A DNA stretch of 63,028 nt from Rhodospirillales bacterium 70-18 (GCA_001899585.1 MKWE01000019.1:1-63028), one strand, 5' to 3'; positions 27,145-36,557 are shown, counted from the first letter of the stretch. Translations and numbers: made by a program. The notes: generated by a model not told the origin, from the sequence alone.

Positions 27145-27986
27145 GCCGGCTCGTCCAGCGTGGCCAGGTGAGCGCCCTGGCGATCTTCCAACACCCGCGC
27201 CAGGGTGCGCCCGATCGTGTCCAGCGACAGGATGGTGAGCGTGAGCACCAGGCCAGGCAGCACCGCGTAGGTCGGCGCCTCGTACAAATACTGCTTGCCG
27301 GTGCGCAGCATGTCGCCCCAGCTCGGCGCTGGCGGCGGGATGCCGACACCGAGAAAGGCGAGCGCCGCTTCCAGCAGAATCGCCACCGAGGTGAGGATGA
27401 CCACCTGCACCAAAATCGGGCTCCAGGCGTTGGGAAGAACGGTGCGGAACATCGAATAACTCGCCGAGCCGCCCATCGCCTCCACCGCCAGTACGAAATC
27501 CAGCCGGCGCAGCGCCAGCACCTGGGCGCGGGTGATGCGGGCGAACCCGGGGATGCCGGTGATGCCGACGGCGACCAGGGCTGCCATTTGGCTGCGGCCG
27601 ATCACGGCGATCAGCGCCATCGCGAACAGGATGCCCGGCAGCGCCAGCAGCACATCCACCAGCCGCATCAGCACCGCATCGCGCCAGCCGCCGAAGAAGC
27701 CGGCGACGAGCCCGATCGGCACGCCGATGCAGCCTGCGATCAGCACGGCACCGGCGGCGGTGGTGAGCGACGTGCGAGCGCCGGCGATCACCCGGGCCAG
27801 GATATCGCGGCCGAGCTCGTCGGTGCCGAACCAGTGGGCCGCCGAGGGCGGGTCGAGCGTGGCGGTGAAATCCTGCGCCAGCGGGTCCAGCGGCAGGATC
27901 AGCGGCGCGACGAAGGAGGCCAGCAGCACGACCGCCAGGAAGGCGATGCCGAGCGCGGCGCCAGGGTGTTTCAGGGCGAGGCGCAT
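27141..27986 (-). CDS. Peptide-type ABC transporter permease (OppC/DppC), module 2
   Basis: A 281-residue inner-membrane permease. HWFGTDELGRDILARVIAGART near residue 63 is the OppC hallmark, and the EAA loop lies near residue 175 (AVEAMGGSASYSMFRTVLPN). The ATG at 27986 shares bases with the stop of the fused ATPase gene (TGATG), and its own stop overlaps the next start, so ATPase, OppC and OppB are translationally coupled. An in-frame codon at 28031 would add 15 residues inside the preceding gene and was rejected. Confidence 0.95.
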   Translation of the reverse strand: MRLALKHPGAALGIAFLAVVLLASFVAPLILPLDPLAQDFTATLDPPSAAHWFGTDELGRDILARVIAGARTSLTTAAGAVLIAGCIGVPIGLVAGFFGGWRDAVLMRLVDVLLALPGILFAMALIAVIGRSQMAALVAVGITGIPGFARITRAQVLALRRLDFVLAVEAMGGSASYSMFRTVLPNAWSPILVQVVILTSVAILLEAALAFLGVGIPPPAPSWGDMLRTGKQYLYEAPTYAVLPGLVLTLTILSLDTIGRTLARVLEDRQGAHLATLDEPA

Positions 27987-29995
27987 CAGGCCGGCTCCGG
28001 CCGGGTCGGGCCGGCGTGATGGCAGGCGCACAGCGTCGGCAGGCCGGGATAACAGGTGAATTCCGGCACCTCAGCCGCACATATGGCATCGGCGCGGAAG
28101 CAGCGTGGATGGAAGGTGCAGCCGCTCGGCAGGCGGGCGGGGCTCGGGATTTCGCCGCGCAGCACGATGCGGCGGGTTCTGTCGCGCAGATCGGGGTCGG
28201 GCAGCGGAACGGCGGAGAGCAGCGACTGGGTGTAGGGGTGCACCGGGTTTTCGTAGAGCACGTCGCGGTTGCTCTGCTCCACGATGCGGCCGAGATACAT
28301 CACCGCCACCCGGTCGCAGATATGGCGCACCACCGAGAGGTCGTGGGCGATGAACAGATAGGCCAGGCCAAGCTGCTGTTGCAGGTCTTGCAGCAGGTTG
28401 ACGATCTGCGCCTGGATCGACACGTCCAGTGCCGCCACCGGCTCATCGAGAATCAGCAATTTCGGTTGCAGCGCCAGCGCCCGCGCGATGCCGATGCGCT
28501 GCTTCTGGCCGCCGGAGAACTGCCGCGGCATGCGGCGCATCATGTCCGGCGACAGCCCCACCCGCTCGAACAGCCCGGCGACATAGGCGGCGCCGCCGAT
28601 CTCCTCGTAGAGACCATGGATGCGCAGCGGCTCGGCGACGATCTCGCCGGCGGTGCGGATCGGGTTCAGCGAGGCGAACGGGTCCTGGAAGACGTACTGC
28701 ATCTGCCGTCGGATGCGGCGCAGTTCGGCGCGGCGCATGTTGGTGATGTCCTCGCCGCCGAAGCGCACGCACCCGGAGCGGACCGCCAGCAGGCCCATGA
28801 TGGCGCGCCCGGTGGTGGTTTTGCCGCAGCCGGATTCGCCGACCAGGCCGAGGGTTTCACCGGCCCGGATGGTGAGGTTGACGCCGTCGACCGCGCGGAC
28901 CCAGCCGATGGTCCGGCGCAGCAGGCGGCTGCGGATCGCGAAGTGGACGCGCAGATCCTCGACCACCAGCAGATCCTCGCCCTTGGTGGTCGCCGCGCCG
29001 GCGTCGGGCCGGGGCAGCGGTGGCAGCAGGCCGGTGAGCGGGAAATGGCAGGCGGCGGCACTGGCCTGGCCGTCCTCGCGCAACGCCGGGTCGGTGGTGG
29101 CGCAGAGCGTCTGGTCGCGGCCGATGGCGCAGCGCGGGCGGAAGGTGCAGCCGGTGGGCAGGCGCGCGGCCTCGGGCGGCTGGCCCTCGATCGGCAGCAG
29201 CCTTGCGGCCACGGTGTCCAGCCGCGGCAGGCTGCGCAGCAGGCCGGCGGTATAGGGGTGGCGGGGGCGATGGAAGATGGCCTCCACCGGGCCGGATTCC
29301 ACGATGCGGCCGGCATACATCACCGCCACCCGGTCGGCCACTTCGGCGACCACGCCGAGATCATGGGTGATCAGGATCACCGCCGCACCGGTCTGCCGCC
29401 GCCGTTCGGCCAGCACCGCCAGCACCTGCGCCTGGACCGTGACATCGAGCGCCGTAGTGGGTTCGTCGGCGATGATCAGCCGCTTCTGCCCGGCCATCGC
29501 CATGGCGATCACCACTCGCTGGCGCATGCCGCCGGAGAATTGGTGCGGATACTGGCCGGCCCGCGCCACCGGGTCGGGGATGTCGACTTCCTGCAGCAAT
29601 GCGGCCGCTTTGGCCGACGCCGCGCCGGCCGCGACCAGGCCGTGCGCCACCTGGCCCTCGATCACCTGCCGGCCGATCGGCAGCACCGGGTTCAGCGTGG
29701 TGGTGGGGTCCTGGAAGATGGTGCCCACATCGCGCCCGCGCATCCGGCGCAGTGTCTCGCGGTCCGCCGCGGTAACCTCCAGGCCGCCGAGGCGGATGCT
29801 GCCGCGCACCCGCGCCGATGGGTCGAGCAGGCCGGTGATGGCCAGCGCGGTGACGCTTTTGCCGGAGCCGGACTCGCCGACGATGCCGAGCACCTCGCCG
29901 GCATGCACGTCGAAATCCACCCCGCGCACCGCCTGGCCGCCGCCGGGGAAGGCCACTTCCAGCCCCCGCACCGACAGCACCGCATCGTCAGGCAT
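27986..29995 (-). CDS. Peptide ABC transporter, fused double ATP-binding protein (OppD-OppF in one chain)
   Basis: A 669-residue polypeptide with two complete ATPase domains. The first has Walker A GESGSGKSVT near 40, signature FSGGMRQRV near 160 and Walker [13 protein letters not shown]. The second has Walker [11 protein letters not shown] near 390, signature FSGGQKQRIGI near 495 and Walker B LLILDEPVAALD. Each is followed by a peptide-transporter C-terminal extension (CTFRPRCAIG, CTFHPRCFRAD). This GsiA/YejF-like layout replaces two separate genes. ATG 29995 follows the SBP stop by 17 bp. It powers the module 2 permeases. Confidence 0.95.
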   Translation of the reverse strand: MPDDAVLSVRGLEVAFPGGGQAVRGVDFDVHAGEVLGIVGESGSGKSVTALAITGLLDPSARVRGSIRLGGLEVTAADRETLRRMRGRDVGTIFQDPTTTLNPVLPIGRQVIEGQVAHGLVAAGAASAKAAALLQEVDIPDPVARAGQYPHQFSGGMRQRVVIAMAMAGQKRLIIADEPTTALDVTVQAQVLAVLAERRRQTGAAVILITHDLGVVAEVADRVAVMYAGRIVESGPVEAIFHRPRHPYTAGLLRSLPRLDTVAARLLPIEGQPPEAARLPTGCTFRPRCAIGRDQTLCATTDPALREDGQASAAACHFPLTGLLPPLPRPDAGAATTKGEDLLVVEDLRVHFAIRSRLLRRTIGWVRAVDGVNLTIRAGETLGLVGESGCGKTTTGRAIMGLLAVRSGCVRFGGEDITNMRRAELRRIRRQMQYVFQDPFASLNPIRTAGEIVAEPLRIHGLYEEIGGAAYVAGLFERVGLSPDMMRRMPRQFSGGQKQRIGIARALALQPKLLILDEPVAALDVSIQAQIVNLLQDLQQQLGLAYLFIAHDLSVVRHICDRVAVMYLGRIVEQSNRDVLYENPVHPYTQSLLSAVPLPDPDLRDRTRRIVLRGEIPSPARLPSGCTFHPRCFRADAICAAEVPEFTCYPGLPTLCACHHAGPTRPEPA

Positions 29996-30012
29996 CCGGG
30001 TTCAGCATATGG

Positions 30013-31578
30013 TCACGATGTGAAGCCGATCTCGCGCAGCACCAGCAGATTGTCGATATCGGGCACGAAGCCGCTGACCTTCTTGGCCGCCACGATGAGG
30101 AACACGTTATAGGAGTTGGTGGCGATGCCGAACGAGTCGTTGACCATCGCCTTGTTCAGCGCGTCGTACGCCGCCTTCACCGCCGGGCCGCTGCCCATCG
30201 TGGTGTCGACCCGCTGAATGGCGTCGACATAGTCCTTGAACGGTATGACCTTGCCCAGCACTGGGTTGTTGACGGTGCGATAGATGCTGTTGGTGGCGAT
30301 CCGGCTGGGGAATTTCTGCACGTTGCCGACACCGCCGAACATCGCGTTGAAATGCCCGCCCAGCATGGCGTCGACGAATTCGGTGCCGCCTTTGAGGTCC
30401 AGCTTGATGTTGATGCCGACCTTGGCGAGCGTCGCCTGCACGACCTGGCTGATCCGCACCGATGCATCGTCGCTGCTGTTGACGGTCAGTTTCCAGTCGT
30501 TCATCTGCGCGGCGGACAGACCGCACTGCTTCAGCAGCGCCTCGCCCTTGGCGAGATTGAAGGCGTAGGTCTTGTCGTAGGAGCGGTCGGCGGCCGGGCT
30601 GGAGGGCGCCCAGGGCAGCGCCGTTACCTCGCCGAGCCCGGCATAGCCCACTTTCAGGATCGCCGCGCGGTCGATCAGGTAGTTGAAAGCCTGACGGAAC
30701 TTCTCGTTGTTGAACGGCGCCATGGTGGTGTTGATGCGGAACACCTGCACCAGTTGCCCGGGCCCCTGGATCAACTGGTAGCCGGCATCGCGCAGTCGCA
30801 CTGCATCGCGCGCGCCGCCGCCGTAGATCATGTCGACCGCACCCGACTCAAGGGCCGCCGAGGCGGAGGCATTGTCGCTGAACACGGTGAACACCACGTC
30901 CTTCAGCAGCGGCTGGCCGTGGCGCCAGTAGTTTGGGTTGGCGCCCAGATGCAGCTTCTGGCCGAGCACCCGTTCCACCATGTTGAACGCCCCGGTGCCG
31001 GCCGGTTTGGTCTCCACGCTGTCGATCCCGGCGGGCGAAATCACCGGCATGAATTCGAGCAGGTCGGTGATCTGGCGATCCGGGACCGGCGCCTTGAAGT
31101 TGATCCGCACGGTGCTGGGGTCGACCACGGTCCAGTCTTTCACCACCGCCATGGTCGGGTAGACGTTCTTGCCCTTGGCCGGGTCGTTGGCCTTTTTGAG
31201 CGTCGCGTCCAGCGCCGCGCTGTCCATCGCGCTGCCGTCCTGGAAGGTGACGCCCTTACGCAGCGTGAGGGTGACCGAGGTGCTGTCATCGGCCACTTTC
31301 CAAGCTGAAGCCAGGGCCGGCACCGCTTTTCCGCGCGCGTCGTAGTCGATCAGCGTGTCGTACAGGTTGCGCATCACCGTCGCGTTCTGCGAGGAGAATT
31401 GCATCGGATCGTAATTGACGATGTCGGCCAGCACGGCCACCCGCAGCGTGCCGGTGTTGAGCGCAGCCGCCTGGGCGCGGCCCAACCCGGCCATCGCCAG
31501 CCCCGCCGCCGCCAGCAGACCGCCCGCCTGCCGCCGCCCGAGCCTTGGTTGCGACCAGTCCAAACTCCCTTTGGCCAT
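30013..31578 (-). CDS. Peptide-type ABC transporter substrate-binding protein, family 5, module 2
   Basis: A 521-residue periplasmic protein. The leader RLGRRQAGGLLAAAGLAMAG carries twin arginines, which suggests Tat export, with cleavage after RAQA. Family 5 motifs include LADIVNYDPMQFSSQNATVM, STSVTLTLRKGVTFQDG and GTGAFNMVERVLGQ. ATG 31578 is used because a GGGGGC ribosome site precedes it; the codon at 31626 would add 16 residues ahead of the signal peptide. It is the first gene of the importer operon and diverges from an M81 gene across a 152-bp control region. Confidence 0.93.
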   Translation of the reverse strand: MAKGSLDWSQPRLGRRQAGGLLAAAGLAMAGLGRAQAAALNTGTLRVAVLADIVNYDPMQFSSQNATVMRNLYDTLIDYDARGKAVPALASAWKVADDSTSVTLTLRKGVTFQDGSAMDSAALDATLKKANDPAKGKNVYPTMAVVKDWTVVDPSTVRINFKAPVPDRQITDLLEFMPVISPAGIDSVETKPAGTGAFNMVERVLGQKLHLGANPNYWRHGQPLLKDVVFTVFSDNASASAALESGAVDMIYGGGARDAVRLRDAGYQLIQGPGQLVQVFRINTTMAPFNNEKFRQAFNYLIDRAAILKVGYAGLGEVTALPWAPSSPAADRSYDKTYAFNLAKGEALLKQCGLSAAQMNDWKLTVNSSDDASVRISQVVQATLAKVGINIKLDLKGGTEFVDAMLGGHFNAMFGGVGNVQKFPSRIATNSIYRTVNNPVLGKVIPFKDYVDAIQRVDTTMGSGPAVKAAYDALNKAMVNDSFGIATNSYNVFLIVAAKKVSGFVPDIDNLLVLREIGFTS

Positions 31579-31730
31579 GTCGTGCCCCCTGTTCGCAATT
31601 CGATGTTGCGTGCTGGATGCAACCACCGCATCGTGCGCCAGTCAAACACAATCCCGCCGTTCGGCGGCAATGTTTCACATTCTTCGCCGCGTTCGCCCGC
31701 CGGGTTTTTCCCCGTTGTAGTGAGGCTTTC
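31579..31730. promoter_or_regulatory. Divergent control region between the module 2 SBP and M81 paralogue 3
   Basis: 152 bp between divergent starts. A dyad GTTGC-N9-GCAAC (31605-31623) and a tight hairpin CCGCC-GTTC-GGCGG (31654-31667) are visible. Divergent transcription of importer and hydrolase genes with a shared dyad suggests co-regulation, possibly by the nearby IclR protein. The dyad differs from the TGTTC-N9-GAACA site in front of iclR but has the same spacing. Confidence 0.45.
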
Positions 31731-33206
31731 ATGCGTATTGCCGTGATTCACGTGGGGCAGGAGACCAACGACTTCAACAAACTCCCGACCACAACTGCCA
31801 GATTCGCGGCGTTCGGCCTGTACGAACGGGACGAGGTGCTGCGGCGGATGCATGGATTGGGCCAGGTGGGCGGCTGCATCGATGCGGTGGCCGAGGCGGG
31901 GCTGGCGGTGGAGTGGGTGCCGATCATCTCCGGCTGGGCGCTGGCCGGCGGCCGGCTGGACCGCGAGGCGCGGCTGTTCTTCGAGGAACGCATCGGCACC
32001 GGCCTGCGCGAAGCCGGGCGCATCGATGCGCTGGCGCTGCATCTGCACGGCGCCTGCGCCGCCGAGGGGGTGGACGATGTGGAGGGCGCGCAGCTCGGCA
32101 TCTGCCGCGCGGTGCTGGGGCCGGAGGTGCCGATCGTGGTCTCGCTGGACCACCATGCCAATGTGACCGAGCAGATGGTCCGGCTCAGCACCGCCATCGT
32201 CGGCCACCGCACCCAGCCGCATGATCTGTATGACACCGGGCGGCTGGCCGGCGAGATGCTGGTGCGCATCCTGCGTGACGGCGCGAGGCCGGTGATGGCC
32301 TGGCGCAAGCTGCGGATGATCACCCATCAGGAGCAGTTCCTCACGGCCTCCGGGCCGATGAAGACCTGGTTCGACCAGGCCCGCGCGATGGAGGCCGACC
32401 CCAGGGTGCTGCAGGTGGTGCCGTGCCCGATGCAGCCATGGCTCGATGTCGCCGAAGCGGGCTGGGCCACCATCGTGGTGACCGACAACGACCGCCCGCT
32501 GGCCGAGCGGCTGGCCGATGAGAGCGCCGATCTTGCCTGGGCGATGCGCGACGACTTCATGGTGCGCGAGGCGGTGGCGATCGATGACGGGGTGCGGATG
32601 GCCGATGCCGCCGAACGCGGCGTGGTGGTGCTGAGCGACACCGGCGACACGGTGTTCGGCGGCGCCGCCGGCGACAGCAACCTGATCCTGGAATCGATCC
32701 TGCGGCTGGGCATCAAAAGCCGGGCGCTGATGCCGCTGGTGGAGCCGCAGACGGTGGCCCGGCTGGTGCAGGCCGGCGAGGGCGCCGAGGTGACGCTGGA
32801 GGTCGGCGGGGGTATCAGCGGCTATTTCCGCCCGCTGCGGGTCACCGGCCGGGTGCGCCGCATCGCCGATGGGCGGGTGCGGGTGAAGCTGTTTCAGCAG
32901 CCGGAGTTCGACCAGGGCCGCACGGTGGTCTTCGAGACCGGGCCGGTGACCCTGCTGGTTTCCGAGGGCACCGGCGCCGGCGGCAATGTGCCGGACGTGT
33001 ACCGCTTCTTTGGACTGGAGCCGACAGAGTATAAGATGGCGGTGCTGAAGACGGCGTCCAACTTCCAGTTTTTCGCGCCGATCAGCAGCCGGGTGATCCG
33101 CATGGACACCAGCGGCCCCGGCCAGTCCGACGTGGCCGGGCTGCCGTGGAAGCGGGTGCCGCGCCCGATCTTTCCGCTCGACCCGATCGGCGGCTGGCGC
33201 GGATGA
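31731..33206 (+). CDS. M81 (MlrC-type) metallohydrolase, paralogue 3
   Basis: A 491-residue protein starting MRIAVIHVGQETNDF at ATG 31731, after GTGAGG. Motifs are GQETNDF, LHLHGAC, SLDHHAN and TQPHDLYDTG. The DHH in place of the usual DLH and the HDLYD in place of HVD/HID mark it off from its paralogues. The MlrC C-terminal domain has GGAAGDSNLIL and RPIFPLDP. It is divergent from the peptide importer, so it probably acts on what that importer brings in. An SDR remnant and paralogue 4 follow on the same strand. Confidence 0.92.
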   Translation: MRIAVIHVGQETNDFNKLPTTTARFAAFGLYERDEVLRRMHGLGQVGGCIDAVAEAGLAVEWVPIISGWALAGGRLDREARLFFEERIGTGLREAGRIDALALHLHGACAAEGVDDVEGAQLGICRAVLGPEVPIVVSLDHHANVTEQMVRLSTAIVGHRTQPHDLYDTGRLAGEMLVRILRDGARPVMAWRKLRMITHQEQFLTASGPMKTWFDQARAMEADPRVLQVVPCPMQPWLDVAEAGWATIVVTDNDRPLAERLADESADLAWAMRDDFMVREAVAIDDGVRMADAAERGVVVLSDTGDTVFGGAAGDSNLILESILRLGIKSRALMPLVEPQTVARLVQAGEGAEVTLEVGGGISGYFRPLRVTGRVRRIADGRVRVKLFQQPEFDQGRTVVFETGPVTLLVSEGTGAGGNVPDVYRFFGLEPTEYKMAVLKTASNFQFFAPISSRVIRMDTSGPGQSDVAGLPWKRVPRPIFPLDPIGGWRG

Positions 33207-33246
33207 GCGCCGCCAGGAGCGAGAATACGCCCCCTCACTGGCGCGG

Positions 33247-33465
33247 ATGTTCGATCTGTCGGGCCAGTTCGCCACGGACGGCAATAGCGGGCTGCGCGCG
33301 TCGGACCCCGGGTTTCAGCCGCGGATCGCCTCCCGCGCCCCGGCCGGGCGGTGGGGAGATCCTACGGAACTCGGGGCGGCGGCAGTGTATCTGGCGTCGC
33401 GGGCGGCGGGCTTTACCACCGGGGGCGTGCTGACGGTGGATGGCGGACTGACGGCGGTAATTTGA
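33247..33465 (+). pseudogene. Short-chain dehydrogenase (SDR), C-terminal remnant
   Basis: About 50 residues of an SDR tail: APAGRWGDPTELGAAAVYLA, then FTTGGVLTVDGGLTAVI and a stop. The Rossmann fold, TGxxxGxG and YxxxK motifs are all missing. It sits between two M81 genes and is probably what remains of a gene lost from this operon. The stop is 17 bp before the start of paralogue 4. Confidence 0.8.
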
Positions 33466-33482
33466 GACGCAGGGTGGAACCG

Positions 33483-34934
33483 ATGCGCATTTTCGCGGCA
33501 AGCCTGGCGACCGAGACCAACACTTTCGCGCCGATCCCGACCGACCGGGCGGCGTTCGCTGCCAGCTATTATCCGCCGGGCGCGCATCCTGCCACGCCGA
33601 CCCTGTGCAGCGCGCCGATGGTGGCGGCGCGGCGTGCGGCGCGCGAGGGCGGGCACACGCTGATCGAGGGCAGCAGCGCCTGGGCGGAACCGGCCGGGCT
33701 GGTGGGCCGCGCCGCCTATGAGGCATTGCGCGACGAGATCCTCGGGCAGTTGCAGGCGGCCATGCCGGTCGATGTGATGCTGTTCGGCCTGCATGGCTGC
33801 ATGGTGGCGCATGGCTATGACGACTGCGAGGGCGACCTGCTGGCCCGTGCGCGCGCCATCGCGCCGCGTGCGGTGATCGGCGCGGAACTGGACCTGCATG
33901 CGCATCTCTCGACGCAGATGGTGGAGAGCGCCGATGTCATCGTGGCGTTCAAGGAGTTTCCGCATACCGACTTCCTGCCGCGCGCCGAGGAGCTGACGGC
34001 CTTGTGCCTGCGCGCGGCGGACGGCCGGATCGCACCGGTGGCTTCGGTGTTCGACTGCCGGATGATCGGCGGCTTCATGACCAGCCGCGAGCCGGGGCGG
34101 AGCTTTGTCGATCGACTGCAGGCGATGGAGGGGCGGGACGGCGTCTTGTCGATCTCGGTGATCCACGGCTTCCAGGCGGCGGATGTCTATGATGTCGGCA
34201 CCAAGGTGCTGGTTTATACCGATGGCGACGCAGCGGCCGGGGAACGGCTGGCCGAGCGTTTGGGGCGGGAGCTGATCGGCTGGGGCGGCGCCGGGGTGCC
34301 GGTGCATCTGAAGACCTCGGAGGCGGTGGCCGAGGCGATGCGGATGCCGGGCGGGCCGGTGGTGCTGGCCGATCGCTGGGACAATCCGGGCGGCGGGGTG
34401 GCCGGGGACAGCACCTTCCTGATCGAGGAGCTATTGAAATTCCCCGACATGCCGGCCGCCGTGGGCGCGTTGTGGGACCCGGTGGCGGCCGCTTTCTGCA
34501 TCGCCGCCGGGCCGGGGGCGGAACTGCCGCTGCGCTTCGGCGGCAAGGCGGCGGCGACCTCCGGCCGGCCGATCGACGCTGTGGTGCGGGTGCGGGCGAC
34601 CACGCCGGAGCTGCTGATCCCGTTCGAGCAGAGCCAGGTCTCGCTGGGGGCGGCGGCTTCGATTAGCATCGGCGCGCTGGATGTGGTGCTGGCCAGCGGC
34701 CGGGCGCAGACCTTCAACCCGGCGGTGTTCACCCGGCTCGGCATCGATCTGGCGGCCAAGAAGATCGTGGTGGTGAAATCCTCCAACCATTTTCACGCCG
34801 CCTTCGCGCCGATCGCCGCCGGCATCATCTATGTCGATTGCGGCGGCCCCTATCCGCCCGATCCGGCGCGGATCGCCTATACCAAAATCCGCCGGCCGAT
34901 CGCCCCGCTCGACCCCAATCCCTGGCTCGGCTGA
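33483..34934 (+). CDS. M81 (MlrC-type) metallohydrolase, paralogue 4
   Basis: A 483-residue protein from ATG 33483 (MRIFAASLATETNTFAPIP), with GGGTGG upstream. Motifs are TETNTF, FGLHGCM, ELDLHAHL and FPHTDFLPRAEE. It lacks the second aspartate of the usual D-x-x-DTG stretch, which reads TDFLPRA here. The C-terminal domain has GGGVAGDSTFLI and RPIAPLDPNP. It is followed after 10 bp by the NHL-propeller gene, so these two are co-transcribed. The changed fourth motif suggests a different metal site or substrate pocket. Confidence 0.92.
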   Translation: MRIFAASLATETNTFAPIPTDRAAFAASYYPPGAHPATPTLCSAPMVAARRAAREGGHTLIEGSSAWAEPAGLVGRAAYEALRDEILGQLQAAMPVDVMLFGLHGCMVAHGYDDCEGDLLARARAIAPRAVIGAELDLHAHLSTQMVESADVIVAFKEFPHTDFLPRAEELTALCLRAADGRIAPVASVFDCRMIGGFMTSREPGRSFVDRLQAMEGRDGVLSISVIHGFQAADVYDVGTKVLVYTDGDAAAGERLAERLGRELIGWGGAGVPVHLKTSEAVAEAMRMPGGPVVLADRWDNPGGGVAGDSTFLIEELLKFPDMPAAVGALWDPVAAAFCIAAGPGAELPLRFGGKAAATSGRPIDAVVRVRATTPELLIPFEQSQVSLGAAASISIGALDVVLASGRAQTFNPAVFTRLGIDLAAKKIVVVKSSNHFHAAFAPIAAGIIYVDCGGPYPPDPARIAYTKIRRPIAPLDPNPWLG

Positions 34935-34944
34935 GGAGGCCATG

Positions 34945-35835
34945 ATGGACGACGCGCACGACCCGATCATCGGCGAGGGCCGGCACCGCTACCGCTTCCG
35001 CCGGGCCTGGGCGAAGCTGCCGCGCTGGTGGAATTTCGGCGAGAACGCGCCGGGGCGGCCGCCGCAGACCGCGGTGCAGGGGGCGGTGGCGGCCAATGGC
35101 GACGTGTATGTGCTGTCGCGCGGCGCGCATCCGGTGACGGTGTTCGACGGCGAGGGTAATTTCATCACTGCCTGGGACAAAGGGCGATTTTCGCCGTTTG
35201 TGCATGGGTTGGCGATCGACCCGCAAGGGCATGTCTGGATCACCGATTCGGGCAGCCACACCATCACCGAGCATCTGGCTGATGGCACCCTGCTGCGCAC
35301 GCTCGGCAGTGCGGCGTTTCCGGCGCCGACCTTCTACGGCAATCCGTTCAACATGCCGACCGGGGTGGCGTTCGCCGCGGATGGCGACATTCTAGTGTCG
35401 GACGGCTATGGCAACCGCCGCGTGCATCGCTTCGCGCCGGACGGCACGCTGCGCCATTCCTGGGGCGGGCCGGGCGCCGGGCCGGGCGAATTCGCGCTGG
35501 TGCATTACATCGCGATCGACGCGCAGCAGCGTGTTTATGTCGCCGACCGCGAGAACAACCGCATCCAGCTGTTCGACGGCGCTGGCGGGCATCTGGCCGA
35601 CTGGGCCGATTTCAGCCTGCCGAGCGACCTGGCGATCGGGCGCAACAGCATCGTGGTGGCCGGGCAGGACGGGCTGAGCATCTGGAGCCTGGAGCGCGAA
35701 TTGCTGATCCGCTGGTCGCGCGACACGCCGCTCAAGGATGCGCTCAACCTGCACGGCGTCTGGCTGGACGGGGAGGAGAACATCTACCTCGCGCAATTTG
35801 ACCGCACCGTCTCCAAGCTGACGCGCATTCCGTGA
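34945..35835 (+). CDS. NHL-repeat beta-propeller protein (peptidyl-hydroxyglycine lyase-like)
   Basis: A 296-residue protein made of repeated blades: VHGLAIDPQGHVWITDSGSH, MPTGVAFAADGDILVSDGYG, HYIAIDAQQRVYVADRENN and LHGVWLDGEENIYLA. These resemble NHL repeats of the peptidyl-alpha-hydroxyglycine amidating lyase catalytic core. No signal peptide is seen, so it is probably cytoplasmic. ATG 34945 is favoured over 34942 because GAGGAGG ends five bases before it. It closes the M81 operon of module 2. Lyase, lactonase-like or scaffold roles are all possible; a lyase acting on amide products would fit the context. Confidence 0.8.
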   Translation: MDDAHDPIIGEGRHRYRFRRAWAKLPRWWNFGENAPGRPPQTAVQGAVAANGDVYVLSRGAHPVTVFDGEGNFITAWDKGRFSPFVHGLAIDPQGHVWITDSGSHTITEHLADGTLLRTLGSAAFPAPTFYGNPFNMPTGVAFAADGDILVSDGYGNRRVHRFAPDGTLRHSWGGPGAGPGEFALVHYIAIDAQQRVYVADRENNRIQLFDGAGGHLADWADFSLPSDLAIGRNSIVVAGQDGLSIWSLERELLIRWSRDTPLKDALNLHGVWLDGEENIYLAQFDRTVSKLTRIP

Positions 35836-36292
35836 GAGATTTCCCGATGTGCAATTCTGCCGGAGGGCGCATATCGTGCGGGAGCGTAGGTAAAGCGGGT
35901 CGGTTCGTCGCTTCGGGAGAGTCCACCTGCGCCGATCACACACTGACCTGAAGCCGTCGCCGCCCCCCTCCTGCCGACCCGCTGCTGGACACCGCTTTCC
36001 GCTCAGGCGCAGCGGCAGTGCCCCAGCCACCGGCAGCGCCGTCGCTTCGCGCAGCCGCCAGAACCAGCCTGACGAATGAAGTGCATCACCTCAGGGCCGG
36101 TGGCGGCGCCAAACGCCTGGCGCTGGCGAAGCGCAGGCCATGAGTCGGCCCCTGCGCGGCCTTGGGGGTATATGTTCGTGATATGTTTCGAAATAGCAGT
36201 CCGACGCTCCCGGACGCACCGCTTTCCCTGTATTCTTCCCTGTTTGCAGGAAACGCCACCAGCAGAGACCGGTTCGCTCCAGACTACGTCCT
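35836..36292. other. Intergenic stretch before repeat copy B
   Basis: No supportable gene. Several short minus-strand frames (35392-36030, 36003-36299) cross it without ribosome sites or similarity. It separates module 2 from the repeat and the LysR cluster, and some of it may be decayed coding sequence. Confidence 0.35.
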
Positions 36293-36557
36293 CAGCCACG
36301 CATATGGCCCTTGGCCGGGTTATATCGCTTTTTCTGGAAATTGTGGGGCGGTGTCGTGGGTTAGCGAGGGGGTTCCGGTCTCTCGCTGGCGGTGGCGCGC
36401 GATTGGCGGCACTCTGGGGCGGGTTTTGAGCCCCGGTCTCTGTCGTCGATTTTCCAATATCCGAAAGTCGCCTGGCTCGGGAGCCAGAGACCGGTTTGCT
36501 CTCTTTGAGAGACCGGTTCGCACTGGCGCGCGGTGGGCAATTTCGGGGTAATCGATG
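36293..36557 (+). repeat. Dispersed repeat, copy B
   Basis: Direct-orientation counterpart of 3126-3388. A closely matching core GTCTCTGTCGTCGATTTTCC is followed by AATATCCGAAAGT, and the right part carries two GAGACCGGT motifs (a third lies just outside at 36266). The copies bracket about 33 kb of catabolic genes. I see no gene inside it. Confidence 0.8.

Noticed and set aside
28016-30112. 698-residue plus-strand frame
   Set aside because: Antisense shadow of the fused ATPase gene, which has unambiguous Walker motifs.
31374-33284. 636-residue minus-strand frame
   Set aside because: Antisense shadow of M81 paralogue 3; rich in His/Arg/Gln, with no recognisable domain.
35392-36299. Minus-strand frames between the NHL gene and repeat B
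   Set aside because: Partly antisense to the NHL gene, with Cys/Arg-rich composition and no motif.
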